Shown here: in pieces, positions 33,941 through 42,866 of the stretch
Layout: every line of letters begins with the position of its first letter
How positions within the stretch are numbered: position 1 is the first letter of the stretch
Assembly (NCBI RefSeq): GCF_006542275.1
Contig: NZ_CP041217.1
Coordinates: 3,023,501 to 3,087,500, forward strand
From: Saccharibacillus brassicae
Lineage (GTDB): Bacteria; Bacillota; Bacilli; Paenibacillales; Paenibacillaceae
Reading direction: 5' to 3'
Length of the DNA stretch: 64,000 nt
The notes under the pieces: generated by a model
The model's input: the letters and a program-made list of their open reading frames with translations, nothing else
What the model was told of the DNA's origin: nothing
Database searches by the model: none
Made by a program: the position numbers and the translations under genes

Positions 33941-35902
33941 CTACTTCGCCGTCGCCTTCGCCGGCTCGGCGTCAGGGTCCGCCGGTAGGAAATGCCGGGA
34001 CAGGTCGCCGACGATCGAATAATAGTCGCCGTTCGTCAGCTGCTGCGGATCTTCGATCGCGTCGAGCGTCTCCTGGCGGAGGTAACCGTCCGCCACGAGC
34101 CGCGCCGCCGCGCTATCCGCGGTCACGGGCACCTGCATGGCGCTCGCGATCAGCATCGCGGCCATATTGACCGACAGCGGCTGCGCCGCCTTGTCGGTCA
34201 CTTCGACCATGATCTCTTCCATATCGCCGGGGAAGAAGTCCGGGTGCAGCGAGCGCATGACGCGCACGGCATTGAAGAACCGCTGCACGTTGGCTTCGCT
34301 GTCGAGGCCCCAGCCGTCGTTCTCGTACCCGCCCGACGTGAGATACATATTGGCCGCGATCAGCATGCCGGGATAATCTTTGTGCTTCATATATTCCGGT
34401 TCCGGGAGCTTCGGCCGGGACAGATCGACGCCCTGCTTGCGCAGCTGCTGCTTGAGCCGTTCGATTTGTGGTTCCGAACCGGAGAACTCGCGCAGATTCA
34501 TGTCCGCATTCTGCGCCAGCTTGATCGCCGCGCCGGCCGCTTCGCCGGCAGCCATGCCGACCGGGATCGTCCGCGCGCTGCCGTGCGGCACGGTGTCGAA
34601 GCCGGCCGAGCGGCCGACGACGAGCAGGCCGTCGACGGTGCGCGGCACGAGCGTGCGGAACGGCACGCCGTATTGGCTCGGCTTCATGAGCACGGTGCCG
34701 ATTCGCCCGTCGCTCGTGCTCTGGATATCGACCGGATACGAACCGTAGCCGATATCGTCCCAATGCGAGCGGTTCTCCATCACGTCGGCGAGCGTCAGCC
34801 GGTATTCGGCTTCGAGATGGCGCGATTCGCGCAGGTACAGCTCGCTTGCGACGCCGTCGTATTGCAGCGGGGCCATCTCCGGGAAGCGCTGCTTGAGAAA
34901 CTCGACGATCTTCGGCGCTTCCGCCGTGCCGATCTCGATGCCTTCGCGGATCGACTTCGGATCGAGCGGATCGATGCCGAACAGCAGCAGCGAATTGATC
35001 AGAATCGTGCCGTCGTTCTGGCGCCCGATGTTGAGGCCGCGCATCTTCACTTTGGACGGATCGCTCGATTCGTACAGCTGCGCGTCTTTGTAGCCCCAAA
35101 CGCTCATGCGGTCGATGCCCGTGTCTTCGTGCTTCCCGAGCTTCTCCCAGATCTCCTGGGTCATGCCGCTCATGCGGAACACGAGCGTCGACGCCATGAC
35201 GCTGTTCAGGTCGCCGATGTCTTCGCGGCCGAGCGTGAATGCGGCACCGGCTTCCGCCGCGATGTCGGCGTTCTGCGTCGCGTCGATGACGGCGTCGGCT
35301 CCGACGCGCTTGGCGCTGCCGTCTTGAAGCGTCAGCGCAAGGCCGGTGACGACCTTGCCGCCGTTTTGCGTTTCGGTAATCGGGGACATCTTGCGCGTCT
35401 CCATCAGCAGGTCGATGTTCGGTTCGGCCCGGACCATTGTATAGAACAAATTGGCGGCGACGTTCACGTCGAACGAAGATCCGTCGAATTGGTCGTACCA
35501 TTCCTGGAAAATGCCTTTGTTCAAATAATTCGCTTCGCGCAGCTGCGGGAAGAAAAACGGTTGGTCGGGCGCATAGTTGAGGTCGATCATGTTCAGCATG
35601 CCGACGGTCATAAGGCCGCCGAGCATCTTGCGGTCGTGTCCGTCGACCAGCAGCACCTTCGAACCGCTTCGGGCGGCGGAGATCGCGGCCGTGATGCCTT
35701 CGGGGTCCGTGCCGGCCACGATCACGTCGTAGCGTTCCGCGATTTGCGAGACGGACTCGACCGGCAGCAGCGCCTGCGTCACGCCGTGGTTGACGAGGCG
35801 CGAGTGTTCCAGATAGCGGATCAGCATGAATCCGGCCGCGCCCAGAACGAGAACGGCGGCAAGAGACAGAGCAACGACTTTTTTCCAGTTTTTCAGACGC
35901 AT
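33941..35902 (-). CDS. Membrane-anchored FAD-dependent oxidoreductase
   Basis: 653 residues from ATG 35902; longer frames start in non-coding DNA. An uncleaved-looking N-terminal anchor (VVALSLAAVLVLGAAGFMLI) places the enzyme outside the membrane. The FAD-binding Rossmann motif is DVIVAGTDPEGITAAISAARSG with a GxxxxG in place of GxGxxG, and the second signature is GLLVVGRSAGFDTVPHGSAR. The layout fits the FAD_oxidored family (PF12831). Substrate unknown. Monocistronic between terminator and divergent gene. Confidence 0.85.
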   Translation of the reverse strand: MRLKNWKKVVALSLAAVLVLGAAGFMLIRYLEHSRLVNHGVTQALLPVESVSQIAERYDVIVAGTDPEGITAAISAARSGSKVLLVDGHDRKMLGGLMTVGMLNMIDLNYAPDQPFFFPQLREANYLNKGIFQEWYDQFDGSSFDVNVAANLFYTMVRAEPNIDLLMETRKMSPITETQNGGKVVTGLALTLQDGSAKRVGADAVIDATQNADIAAEAGAAFTLGREDIGDLNSVMASTLVFRMSGMTQEIWEKLGKHEDTGIDRMSVWGYKDAQLYESSDPSKVKMRGLNIGRQNDGTILINSLLLFGIDPLDPKSIREGIEIGTAEAPKIVEFLKQRFPEMAPLQYDGVASELYLRESRHLEAEYRLTLADVMENRSHWDDIGYGSYPVDIQSTSDGRIGTVLMKPSQYGVPFRTLVPRTVDGLLVVGRSAGFDTVPHGSARTIPVGMAAGEAAGAAIKLAQNADMNLREFSGSEPQIERLKQQLRKQGVDLSRPKLPEPEYMKHKDYPGMLIAANMYLTSGGYENDGWGLDSEANVQRFFNAVRVMRSLHPDFFPGDMEEIMVEVTDKAAQPLSVNMAAMLIASAMQVPVTADSAAARLVADGYLRQETLDAIEDPQQLTNGDYYSIVGDLSRHFLPADPDAEPAKATAK

Positions 35903-36175
35903 AGGGTATGTAGAATTCCTTTCTTCGATTCGGCTGGAGAGCCAAATTTGCGTGAGGGTTTTTTCCGGACGCATGTTCTGACTATATCGGTTTTTCCGCG
36001 GCCGGACAAGGTTGCGCACTTCGAAGAAGAGTAACAATTTTGTAACGGTAAGCATAATTTGGATAATAAAAAGACGAAAAATAAATCCAAAAGGTCGTTA
36101 AGACTTATATGTTTAGGTCTAATTGCGTAGTATTATAAGGCTGTCTTAGCAATTTACTCGGCAGGGGGTGTCGAA

Positions 36176-36688
36176 ATGGAAAAAATATCTTTTAGCAAAA
36201 GCGATTTGGGGGATTGGAGTGTCGATTATCGGACTTCAAACATCGTGAATCCGGACCTGTTGGACAAGAGACCCAAAAGCGAAGGAGCGGTGTCGGAATC
36301 GATTCTGCCAAAAGACGCGGCCGGATCAGCCGATGCGGCCGGCGGAGACAACAACGAGGCCGGACGGGCGGAGCGCAAAAAGCATGACGCGTTAATGGCC
36401 CGCAAGCTGGACGAAGAACGCCAAGCCCAGCAGCGTCTGCTGCAAACGTTCTACGCCGAGAAGCTGCGCATCGAGCTGTCCCCGGAGAAATTCAGGGATT
36501 CGATGAAATCGATGGCAGAACGTTCGATCGAACAGCTGATGAGCCGCGAAGGCTCGTCGCTGAAGCTGGAATGGAAATCGGAACTGCATCAGTTCAGCCT
36601 GGCGATCAGCATGGAGGCGTACGATAAATTGAACGAAGACGTGTCCCGTCAACGGGAACCCGTCGAATCGGCGCCGGTCAGATCCTAA
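36176..36688 (+). CDS. Hypothetical protein sharing a domain with its neighbour
   Basis: 170 residues from ATG 36176 behind CAGGGGGTG. No signal peptide. Residues about 80-155 (ERQAQQRLLQTFYAEKLRIE, SMAERSIEQLMSREGSS, LEWKSELHQFSLAISMEAY) align by eye with residues about 70-145 of the protein at 37058, sharing QQ.LLQ..YA, K.MAE..I.Q..S, WKS..HQ and IS...Y. Helical, charged. No known family. Confidence 0.65.
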   Translation: MEKISFSKSDLGDWSVDYRTSNIVNPDLLDKRPKSEGAVSESILPKDAAGSADAAGGDNNEAGRAERKKHDALMARKLDEERQAQQRLLQTFYAEKLRIELSPEKFRDSMKSMAERSIEQLMSREGSSLKLEWKSELHQFSLAISMEAYDKLNEDVSRQREPVESAPVRS

Positions 36689-36706
36689 ATCGCTTCAACG
36701 CGCCAT

Positions 36707-36742
36707 AAGCGCCTTCCCGTTTTGCGGGAGGGCGCTTTTTTT
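36707..36742 (+). terminator. Rho-independent terminator
   Basis: AAGCGCCTTCCCG pairs with CGGGAGGGCGCTT, four-base loop, T7. Confidence 0.92.
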
Positions 36743-37057
36743 GTCTGAACAGGGATCGGAAAATAGGAAGTCAGCCACTCGGCTTTTATTTTACATAAAT
36801 ATGAAAAAATTGTATTGTAGTCAATGTTTTGCGAACGCTGTTGGAAAAAGTCGATTAAAAACGAATCCTCGTTCAAGACTCGAATCCGACAAGAAAAAGC
36901 CAGTCTTGCTTGCTAAAAAGCCCACCTATGTCTCCTGCTTTTTGGGAAAAATAGGAACTTCAGAGTGGGGAGTTCCCTCCCATATCCTTTCTTTTCCAAA
37001 AAATAGTAAACTTAGCTTAACGAAACGGACCACACCAATCTGAGGGGGTTGTAAAAC
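36743..37057. other. Gap between paralogous genes
   Basis: No credible gene. The stretch becomes AT-rich from about 36960, with TTTTCC and TAGTAAACTTAGC near 37000-37020 where a promoter for the next gene may lie; GAGGGGG at 37042-37048 is that gene's ribosome site. Confidence 0.4.
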
Positions 37058-38449
37058 ATGAGCACCTTGTCGTCCTACCCTGCCGCTTCCGCTGCGGACC
37101 GCACGAGCAGATACGACTACGCCACGAAATCTTCCGCCGCCGTCAGCAAAGACGCTTCGAAAGTATTGGCTTACGATAAGAAAGACCAGGATTCGAAAGC
37201 GCTCGGTAAAGACAAAGAGATCCGTACGGATACCGAGATCAGAAAAGAAAAAACGCAGTTCTACGATAAAATCGACCAAAACCGCAAACAGCAGTACGAA
37301 CTGCTTCAGGCGATCTACGCGCAGAACGGGTTTTCGATCAAGACCGACGATATCAAAAGCACGATGAAAAACCTGGCGGAAAAAGCGATCGATCAAAAAG
37401 TGTCCAAAGCGGGCATGAGCTGGAAATCGCAAATGCACCAGCTGCGCATGGACATCAGCTCCAGCTCGTACCAGATGTACAGCAGCAGCCAGTCCGTCAA
37501 AGCGCCGACGGACGGTTCGGCACCGGCCGCCGCCGCTTCGACGACTTCCGTCATCCGCCAGACGAACGCGGAACCGGTCAAAGCCGCCGTTTCCTCGGCG
37601 GCGTCGACGGTCTCGACGGCAGTCGGCTCGACTTCTGCGACAGCGAGCACGCCGACCCCGGCGACGGCGAGCACGCCGACAGCGAGCGCGGCGGCTACGA
37701 CGCCTACGGCCAGCACGCCGACTCCGGCGGCAGCGACGCCTACGGCCAGCACGCCGACTCCGGCGACTGCAACGCCTACGGCCAGCACGCCGACTCCGGC
37801 TACGACGCCTACAGCGAGCGCGCCGACTCCGGCGACTGCGACGCCTACGGCCAGCACGCCGACTCCGGCGACTGCGACGCCGACAGCGAGCGCGCCGACT
37901 CCGGCGACTACAACGCCTACGGCGAGCACGCCAACTCCGGCGGCAGCGACGCCGACGGCGAGCACGCCAACTCCGGCGGCTACGACGCCTACGGCGAGCA
38001 CGCCAACTCCGGCGACTGCGACGCCGACAGCCAGCACGCCAACTCCGGCGGCTACGACGCCGACTCCGACGTCGCCGAACCTGGTCGAAACCGTCGTGAA
38101 CGTGGTAAATACGACGGTCACCAATACCGCCAGCACGGTTAATACGACTGTCGGCGCGGTCAACAATACCGTGACGGGCCTGACGGGCGCGCTCGGCGGC
38201 GTATTGGGCGGCACGACTGCCGCGCCGGCTCCGACAACGACCGCTCCGACGACGACCGCTACAGCCCCGGCCTCCACGACGACGCCGACCAAAACGACGA
38301 CAACGGCACCGACGACAACGACGGCACCGACAACGACAACGGCACCGACAACGACAACAGCACCGACCACGACAACAGCACCGACCACGACGACCGTGGG
38401 CGCCCTGCTGGGCGGCGTGAACACCAAGCCGCTGCTCGGACTGAAATAA
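37058..38449 (+). CDS. Repeat-rich protein with shared N-terminal domain
   Basis: 463 residues from ATG 37058. Residues 1-150 hold the domain shared with the gene at 36176 (QYELLQAIYAQNGF, MKNLAEKAIDQKVSKAG, WKSQMHQLRMDISSSSY). From about 195 to 335 the chain is an ATPTASTPTPA repeat, then a helical VVNVVNTTVTNTASTVNTT patch, a Gly-rich GLTGALGGVLGG, and a TTTAPTTTT tract. There is no signal peptide or wall anchor, so its location is uncertain; leaderless export is possible. DNA repeats make length variation likely. Confidence 0.7.
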   Translation: MSTLSSYPAASAADRTSRYDYATKSSAAVSKDASKVLAYDKKDQDSKALGKDKEIRTDTEIRKEKTQFYDKIDQNRKQQYELLQAIYAQNGFSIKTDDIKSTMKNLAEKAIDQKVSKAGMSWKSQMHQLRMDISSSSYQMYSSSQSVKAPTDGSAPAAAASTTSVIRQTNAEPVKAAVSSAASTVSTAVGSTSATASTPTPATASTPTASAAATTPTASTPTPAAATPTASTPTPATATPTASTPTPATTPTASAPTPATATPTASTPTPATATPTASAPTPATTTPTASTPTPAAATPTASTPTPAATTPTASTPTPATATPTASTPTPAATTPTPTSPNLVETVVNVVNTTVTNTASTVNTTVGAVNNTVTGLTGALGGVLGGTTAAPAPTTTAPTTTATAPASTTTPTKTTTTAPTTTTAPTTTTAPTTTTAPTTTTAPTTTTVGALLGGVNTKPLLGLK

Positions 38450-38486
38450 GCTTCGCTTGTGCCCGAATCCCGGGCAGGAGCCCCTC

Positions 38487-38525
38487 ACTTCGATGCCCGG
38501 ATTATCCGGGCATCGAAGTTTTTTT
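38487..38525 (+). terminator. Rho-independent terminator
   Basis: ACTTCGATGCCCGG and CCGGGCATCGAAGT, five-base loop, T7. Confidence 0.95.
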
Positions 38526-38535
38526 CGCGTATTGG

Positions 38536-38560
38536 GAACTTTTTCGGTATCATGCGGTCT
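38536..38560 (+). promoter_or_regulatory. Possible autoregulated ECF promoter
   Basis: GGGAACTTTTT followed after about 15 bases by CGGTCT resembles the ECF pattern GAAAC - 16 or 17 - CGTC, about 40 bases before the sigma gene. Confidence 0.4.
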
Positions 38561-38594
38561 TATTGACGGAGAGCTATGTCAGGGGGGACCGAAA

Positions 38595-39155
38595 ATGAAG
38601 CACGAGCACCAAGAAGCACGGTCCGGACAGAAGCGCGAAGCCGTTCCGGGCGACGAACGCGGAGTCCTGTTGAGGCAGCTGATGGAGAGCTACGGCAGCG
38701 ACGTGTGGCATTATGCGTATTTTTTGACGCGCAGCCGCGATTTGGCCGACGATATCGCGCAGGATACGTTCGTCAAAGCTTATGGCGCACTGGATTCGTT
38801 TCGGGGGGAAGCGAAGATCAAGACCTGGCTGCTGTCGATTACGCGCCATACCGCATTCGACTATCGCCGCTCCGCTTTTGTGCAGCGCAGTGTGCTGATG
38901 GCCGAACCGCCTGAACGGGAGCAGGCGGAGTCGGCGGAAGCGACCTATATGCGCCGCGTCGATTCGGTGCAGATCTGGTCCGCCATCATGCGGCTGCCGG
39001 ATCGGTATCGCGAAGTGCTCGTGCTGGATCTCAAGCACGGCCTCAAGCTGGCCGAGATCGCGAAGCTGCTCGGCATCGCCGAAGGAACGGTCAAGTCGAG
39101 ACTGTTCCGGGCGAGAGGCAAAGTGGCAAAACAGTTGAAGGAGGAACGAGGATGA
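38595..39155 (+). CDS. ECF RNA polymerase sigma factor
   Basis: 186 residues from ATG 38595 behind AGGGGGGACC; the frame upstream crosses a terminator. Region 2 is seen in YFLTRSRDLADDIAQDTFVKAYGALDSF, with KIKTWLLSITRHTAFDYRR, and region 4 in RLPDRYREVLVLDLKHGLKLAEIAKLLGIAEGTVKSRLFRAR. It is most like the SigW/SigX type of envelope-stress sigma factors. The stop overlaps the next start by four bases. Confidence 0.92.
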   Translation: MKHEHQEARSGQKREAVPGDERGVLLRQLMESYGSDVWHYAYFLTRSRDLADDIAQDTFVKAYGALDSFRGEAKIKTWLLSITRHTAFDYRRSAFVQRSVLMAEPPEREQAESAEATYMRRVDSVQIWSAIMRLPDRYREVLVLDLKHGLKLAEIAKLLGIAEGTVKSRLFRARGKVAKQLKEERG

Positions 39156-40225
39156 ACGAACGGGAGCCGGATTGGTACAAGCGGGCGCAGGCAGGTCCGT
39201 TCGAACGCGAACCTTTTACCGAAGAAGACATGCAGCGCATCGAACAGGCCATTTTGGAGCGGCAGCCGGACGAACAGGAGGACAAGCGCAGCCCAAAAAA
39301 CGGGCGAATCCGCGCGGCTGTGCGCGCGGCGCGCAGGAACGGAACGGCGCGGATATCGGCGATGGCGGCTGCGGTCCTGCTGTTGGCCGGAGGAGGCGCG
39401 TACGCGGCGATGCAGGTGTCCGAACGGATACCGATCGTGCCGATGACGTCGGGACCGAGCGGACCCAATGCGGATCCGTCCACGGCGAGCGTCGCGCCTC
39501 CGGCAGACGTTTCAACCTTTTCGCTCGGCGGGAAGAGTTACTTTTACGACGATTCGAACGCGAGCATTCCCGAGTGGACGCGCGCCGTGCGCACGACCGA
39601 AGGCATCGTATGGACGCCGGCTCCGCAGATGACGGGCAGCGCGACCACGATCAAGGACATGCAGCCGGGCGACCATCCGCAGACGCCGTTCCAGCTGTAT
39701 TTCAGCGATCCGAACAAGCCGCAGCTTACGGAACGGGAATCGTTCATGCTGCCGGGACTGCCGCTGAACGGCCGGGATTCGTCGCGGTATTGGTATATCG
39801 ACCATTTGTGGGCCGTCGGCGCATACGCGGTCTATACGACCAGCGTGCATGTGGCGGACGATTCGGGTCTGGGCCGCGAAGACGAACAGGCCTGGGTCGT
39901 GGACACGCAGGGGCTGCCGACGACGCCAAGCTTCGGAACCGTCATGGACGTGCGCCTGCTGACCAATTTCGATTCGGACGGCGAAAGCCCGTTCGAACTG
40001 TCTTACGACGAGACTAACGGACGGTTGATCTACACGGTGGAAGTGCCGCCCGAAGACGGCGGCGTCGAAGGCGAAGAGCTGGTAGTCGCCCAGCAGTTGG
40101 ACAACGGGAGCAAAGTGTTCGTGGAACGCTATGGGATCGCTTACGGAACGGCGGCGGACGGTTCCCGTACCGTCGATTACGAATTGGACGGCGCCGTCCA
40201 TACGGCGAAGCTGTTCGATCTATAG
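39152..40225 (+). CDS. Anti-sigma factor-like membrane protein
   Basis: 357 residues starting in ATGA overlap with the sigma gene. The N-terminal 80 residues are cytosolic and charged, one membrane segment follows (ISAMAAAVLLLAGGGAYAAM, about 69-88), and about 265 residues are external, with no recognised domain. There is no clear zinc-binding HxxxCxxC motif, so it is not a classical ZAS anti-sigma factor; the role rests on topology and translational coupling. Confidence 0.75.
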   Translation: MNEREPDWYKRAQAGPFEREPFTEEDMQRIEQAILERQPDEQEDKRSPKNGRIRAAVRAARRNGTARISAMAAAVLLLAGGGAYAAMQVSERIPIVPMTSGPSGPNADPSTASVAPPADVSTFSLGGKSYFYDDSNASIPEWTRAVRTTEGIVWTPAPQMTGSATTIKDMQPGDHPQTPFQLYFSDPNKPQLTERESFMLPGLPLNGRDSSRYWYIDHLWAVGAYAVYTTSVHVADDSGLGREDEQAWVVDTQGLPTTPSFGTVMDVRLLTNFDSDGESPFELSYDETNGRLIYTVEVPPEDGGVEGEELVVAQQLDNGSKVFVERYGIAYGTAADGSRTVDYELDGAVHTAKLFDL

Positions 40226-40567
40226 CTGTTCGATCTGTAGACGCGGGCCCGCACGCGCGCGGGGCGAAGCGCATAGGGAAAAGCGGACGAGACGGTCTTC
40301 AAGACCGTTTCGTCCGCTTGTTTGGTTCTGCGCGGCAGGCCGCCGCATCGGTGCGCGGCTTATGGATTCAGCGAAGTCCGAAGCCGAGCGTGCAGGAGGC
40401 CAAGTTCGCTGCCCGTTCACGTCGACGGTGCAGGCGGCGTTCGAACGGATTCTCCAGAAGCGTACGCTGCCGGGATCGTGCGCCCACAGCGTCTCGCCCG
40501 CCGGGCTGCTCCAATCGTTCTCGTTCACGTCGTCCACTATTTTGCTCATACTGCTCAGTTTCATCAT
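40220..40567 (-). CDS. Doubtful small ORF
   Basis: 115 codons from ATG 40567 with GGGAG before it. The first 50 residues look protein-like (MSKIVDDVNENDWSSPAGET, GSVRFWRIRSNAACTVDVNG), but the rest runs antisense through the terminator at 40281 and is Arg/Pro-rich, so the gene is probably truncated by a frameshift around 40400. No family recognised. Confidence 0.25.
   Translation of the reverse strand: MMKLSSMSKIVDDVNENDWSSPAGETLWAHDPGSVRFWRIRSNAACTVDVNGQRTWPPARSASDFAESISRAPMRRPAAQNQTSGRNGLEDRLVRFSLCASPRARAGPRLQIEQL
40281..40323 (+). terminator. Rho-independent terminator
   Basis: A near-perfect 19-bp stem beginning AAGCGGACGAGACGG, then TTGTTT. Confidence 0.85.
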
Positions 40568-40885
40568 GCGTACAGCCACTCCCTTTCGATTTGGGTTCGA
40601 AACGACATGGCTTCCCGCAGCGCCTCTTGGGCGTAAAACAGCGACAAAAACCCACGGTATCAAGCTCCCGCGGGTTGGCGTGCGTCGTCGTCTAAATCGA
40701 ACCGTGCGCAAAAAGCAAAGGCTCGAACCTGGACGGTTCGAGCCCTTACGCGATCTGCCGGCGGCTGCCGGGTTCGATCAAATTCGGTCGTAAGGGAGCG
40801 AGAAGCGATGAAGTTGCTTGTTCATAAGGCTTGTTCACTCCTTTCTATATTGGATGAATTTATCTTATAAGGTATAAAAAGTTTT
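40568..40885. other. Gap with two hairpins
   Basis: No credible gene. On the minus strand AACCCGCGG and CCGTGGGTT followed by T5 (about 40645-40678) make a terminator-like hairpin; GGCTCGAACC/GGTTCGAGCC at about 40723-40747 is a second hairpin. Confidence 0.5.
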
Positions 40886-42361
40886 TTAATGGCGAGGTGC
40901 GGCCGGCAGCATATCCCTGCGTCGGTGAATACCGAAGATAAGGCCAAACAAGGCAAAATATAAAATAGAAGAGCTGCCGTAGCTCAAGAAAGGTAGATGC
41001 AGGTTAGTTACCGGGAAGAGATTCAACGAAGCTCCTATTGCATATAAGGTCTGCACGATAAAAGCAGTCGAAAGCAGCATAATCAATGTTTTTCCGTATA
41101 GATCCCGTACTTGTCGGCCCGAACGAATCAATTGAACGGCTAACCCGAGTATCACGAACAGGACAAACGCGGCGCCGATCCATCCGAAACTATAGATCAA
41201 ATACGTGAAGACAAAATCGGAATATGCATAAGGCAGGGAAGATAAGGATGAACCGAAGCCGTGGCCCCATAAGCCGACGCTGCTCAAGATTTCATTGATT
41301 TTCCCGTTTAAATAAAGGATCGGCTCTTCCCGAACCGATTCAGGCGCATAGATTGCGCGAAACAAAAGGTTCCATCTTTCTTTCCATTCCAAGGCTCGTC
41401 CAATCCAATAATTGAAGGATGACACCCGTATCCATAGCAGCGCTACCAAAGCAACCGCAGCCGGAAATACCATCCATAAATGCTGGCTTCGACGGCAAAA
41501 CTTTAGATATAACGGCAGTACGAACAGGAAATAGAAAAACGCCATCATCGTCTTGTTCATCCAAAGATAAGGCAGTATCGGTGCCATCAGCAGGACCATT
41601 AGAACGATTACCGTCAAATGGTAAGCCGGGCGCGAACGCCAATCTTTTGACGTGAGTATGCCCGCAAGCGACAGGACGAACAAATAGAGAGAAGGCATCG
41701 TCCATTCGATTCTCCAACTACCCAGATGCAGATAGCCAAACGTTCCGCTGACTCCGTCGGTCCAACCTTTCAGTGCTACTAAAAAGGATAATCCGATTGT
41801 AATCAGATAAAGAATCAGCGAGTAATGCTGCAGCTTTTTGTAGTTGAAAAAGATGAAGATCGTAAAAGCAGCCGCTCCGATCATTACGTAAAGCAGCTGT
41901 TCGTAGACCAACGGCAAATAAGAGAAGGAGACCGATTGCATACCTTTGGTATCCGAAATATATTTTTCCCAACTGCCGCTTCCGATCGAGAAGAGGGTCA
42001 ATAACCCGATAAGAACCATCACCCCAAGCGGCACCAGCAGCTTCCAGTTGAACTTCGGCCGGTGGACCTGTCCGAGCGTGCCGCCGATCTCGTCGGCGTC
42101 GCCCATCTGCTTCATCGCCCAGAGAGCGGCTTCGAGTGTGGAAGCGCCGGCGTCTTCTTTGTCCGCGATCAGCTCGTCCAGATGCCCGCGCATTTCTTCC
42201 CGCAGCTCGGGATGGAGTTCTTTCGCTTTGACGCGGGCGCACAGGCGGTCGAGGTAGGCCCCGATCGAAGCTTCGGCTTCCCGGCGTTCCAGTTCCCGGA
42301 TATAGGCCTCGCGATCCTCGGCCGTATTCGGCTGTTCGGTCTTGCGCCGATCTTCGTTCAT
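40886..42361 (-). CDS. FtsW/RodA/SpoVE-family protein with permease prefix domain
   Basis: 491 residues from ATG 42361, overlapping the padR stop by four bases (ATGA). Residues 1-105 are a soluble prefix (DRLCARVKAKELHPELREEM, AALWAMKQMGDADEIGGTL) like the prefix domain found on PadR-linked membrane proteins. The remaining part has about ten membrane segments and FtsW-family landmarks: GLWGHGFGSSLSSLPYAYSD and LHLPFLSYGSSSILYF. FtsW-family proteins polymerise peptidoglycan; this divergent, PadR-controlled member is probably an accessory, stress-linked version. Confidence 0.85.
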   Translation of the reverse strand: MNEDRRKTEQPNTAEDREAYIRELERREAEASIGAYLDRLCARVKAKELHPELREEMRGHLDELIADKEDAGASTLEAALWAMKQMGDADEIGGTLGQVHRPKFNWKLLVPLGVMVLIGLLTLFSIGSGSWEKYISDTKGMQSVSFSYLPLVYEQLLYVMIGAAAFTIFIFFNYKKLQHYSLILYLITIGLSFLVALKGWTDGVSGTFGYLHLGSWRIEWTMPSLYLFVLSLAGILTSKDWRSRPAYHLTVIVLMVLLMAPILPYLWMNKTMMAFFYFLFVLPLYLKFCRRSQHLWMVFPAAVALVALLWIRVSSFNYWIGRALEWKERWNLLFRAIYAPESVREEPILYLNGKINEILSSVGLWGHGFGSSLSSLPYAYSDFVFTYLIYSFGWIGAAFVLFVILGLAVQLIRSGRQVRDLYGKTLIMLLSTAFIVQTLYAIGASLNLFPVTNLHLPFLSYGSSSILYFALFGLIFGIHRRRDMLPAAPRH

Positions 42362-42690
42362 GCGCGTCCCTCCCCGAGCACCGCGTTGACCGCGCCGCTG
42401 AATACCCGCCATTCGTCCTTCTTCGCCTGAAGCTGCTTCAGCCCGGCTTCGGTGACCGTATAATATTTGCGCTTGCGGCCGCCGCTTTCTTCCCAATGCG
42501 CGGACACCCAATTCTCCGCTTCCATCGCGTGCAGAATCGGGTAAAGCGTCCCTTCCTTGAGCGCGAATACGCCGTCCGAACGGCTGTCCAGTTCCTTGAT
42601 CAGCTCGTATCCGTACATGCTTTTGCCCGACAGGACAGTCAGGACGAGCGTTCCGGTCGAGCCCTTCAGCAGTTCTTTGCTTACTTTCAT
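42358..42690 (-). CDS. PadR-family transcriptional regulator
   Basis: 110 residues. The winged-helix is plain: TLVLTVLSGKSMYGYELIKELD, LKEGTLYPILHAMEAENWV, and the wing ESGGRKRKYYTVTEAGLKQL. GGAGG stands before the start. It represses its own operon in most known cases, and an ideal operator lies just upstream. Confidence 0.92.
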   Translation of the reverse strand: MKVSKELLKGSTGTLVLTVLSGKSMYGYELIKELDSRSDGVFALKEGTLYPILHAMEAENWVSAHWEESGGRKRKYYTVTEAGLKQLQAKKDEWRVFSGAVNAVLGEGRA

Positions 42691-42714
42691 CGCGCCGATC
42701 CTCCTTTACCGCCA

Positions 42715-42735
42715 ATACATAGATTTACTATGTAT
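42715..42735. promoter_or_regulatory. PadR operator candidate
   Basis: Perfect 8-bp inverted repeat ATACATAG - ATTTA - CTATGTAT, 25 bases before the padR start, the size and spacing of PadR sites. Confidence 0.75.
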
Positions 42736-42866
42736 CGTAAATCGAGGTCTATTTTTTGTCAACGGTTTCTTGGAAAAGGGAGAAGCAGGAATCCGCCTGC
42801 CGTGGCGCGAATGCTAAGCAGGGCAGACTTGAAGAGGCCATCATGAACATACAACAGGGGGTAAGG

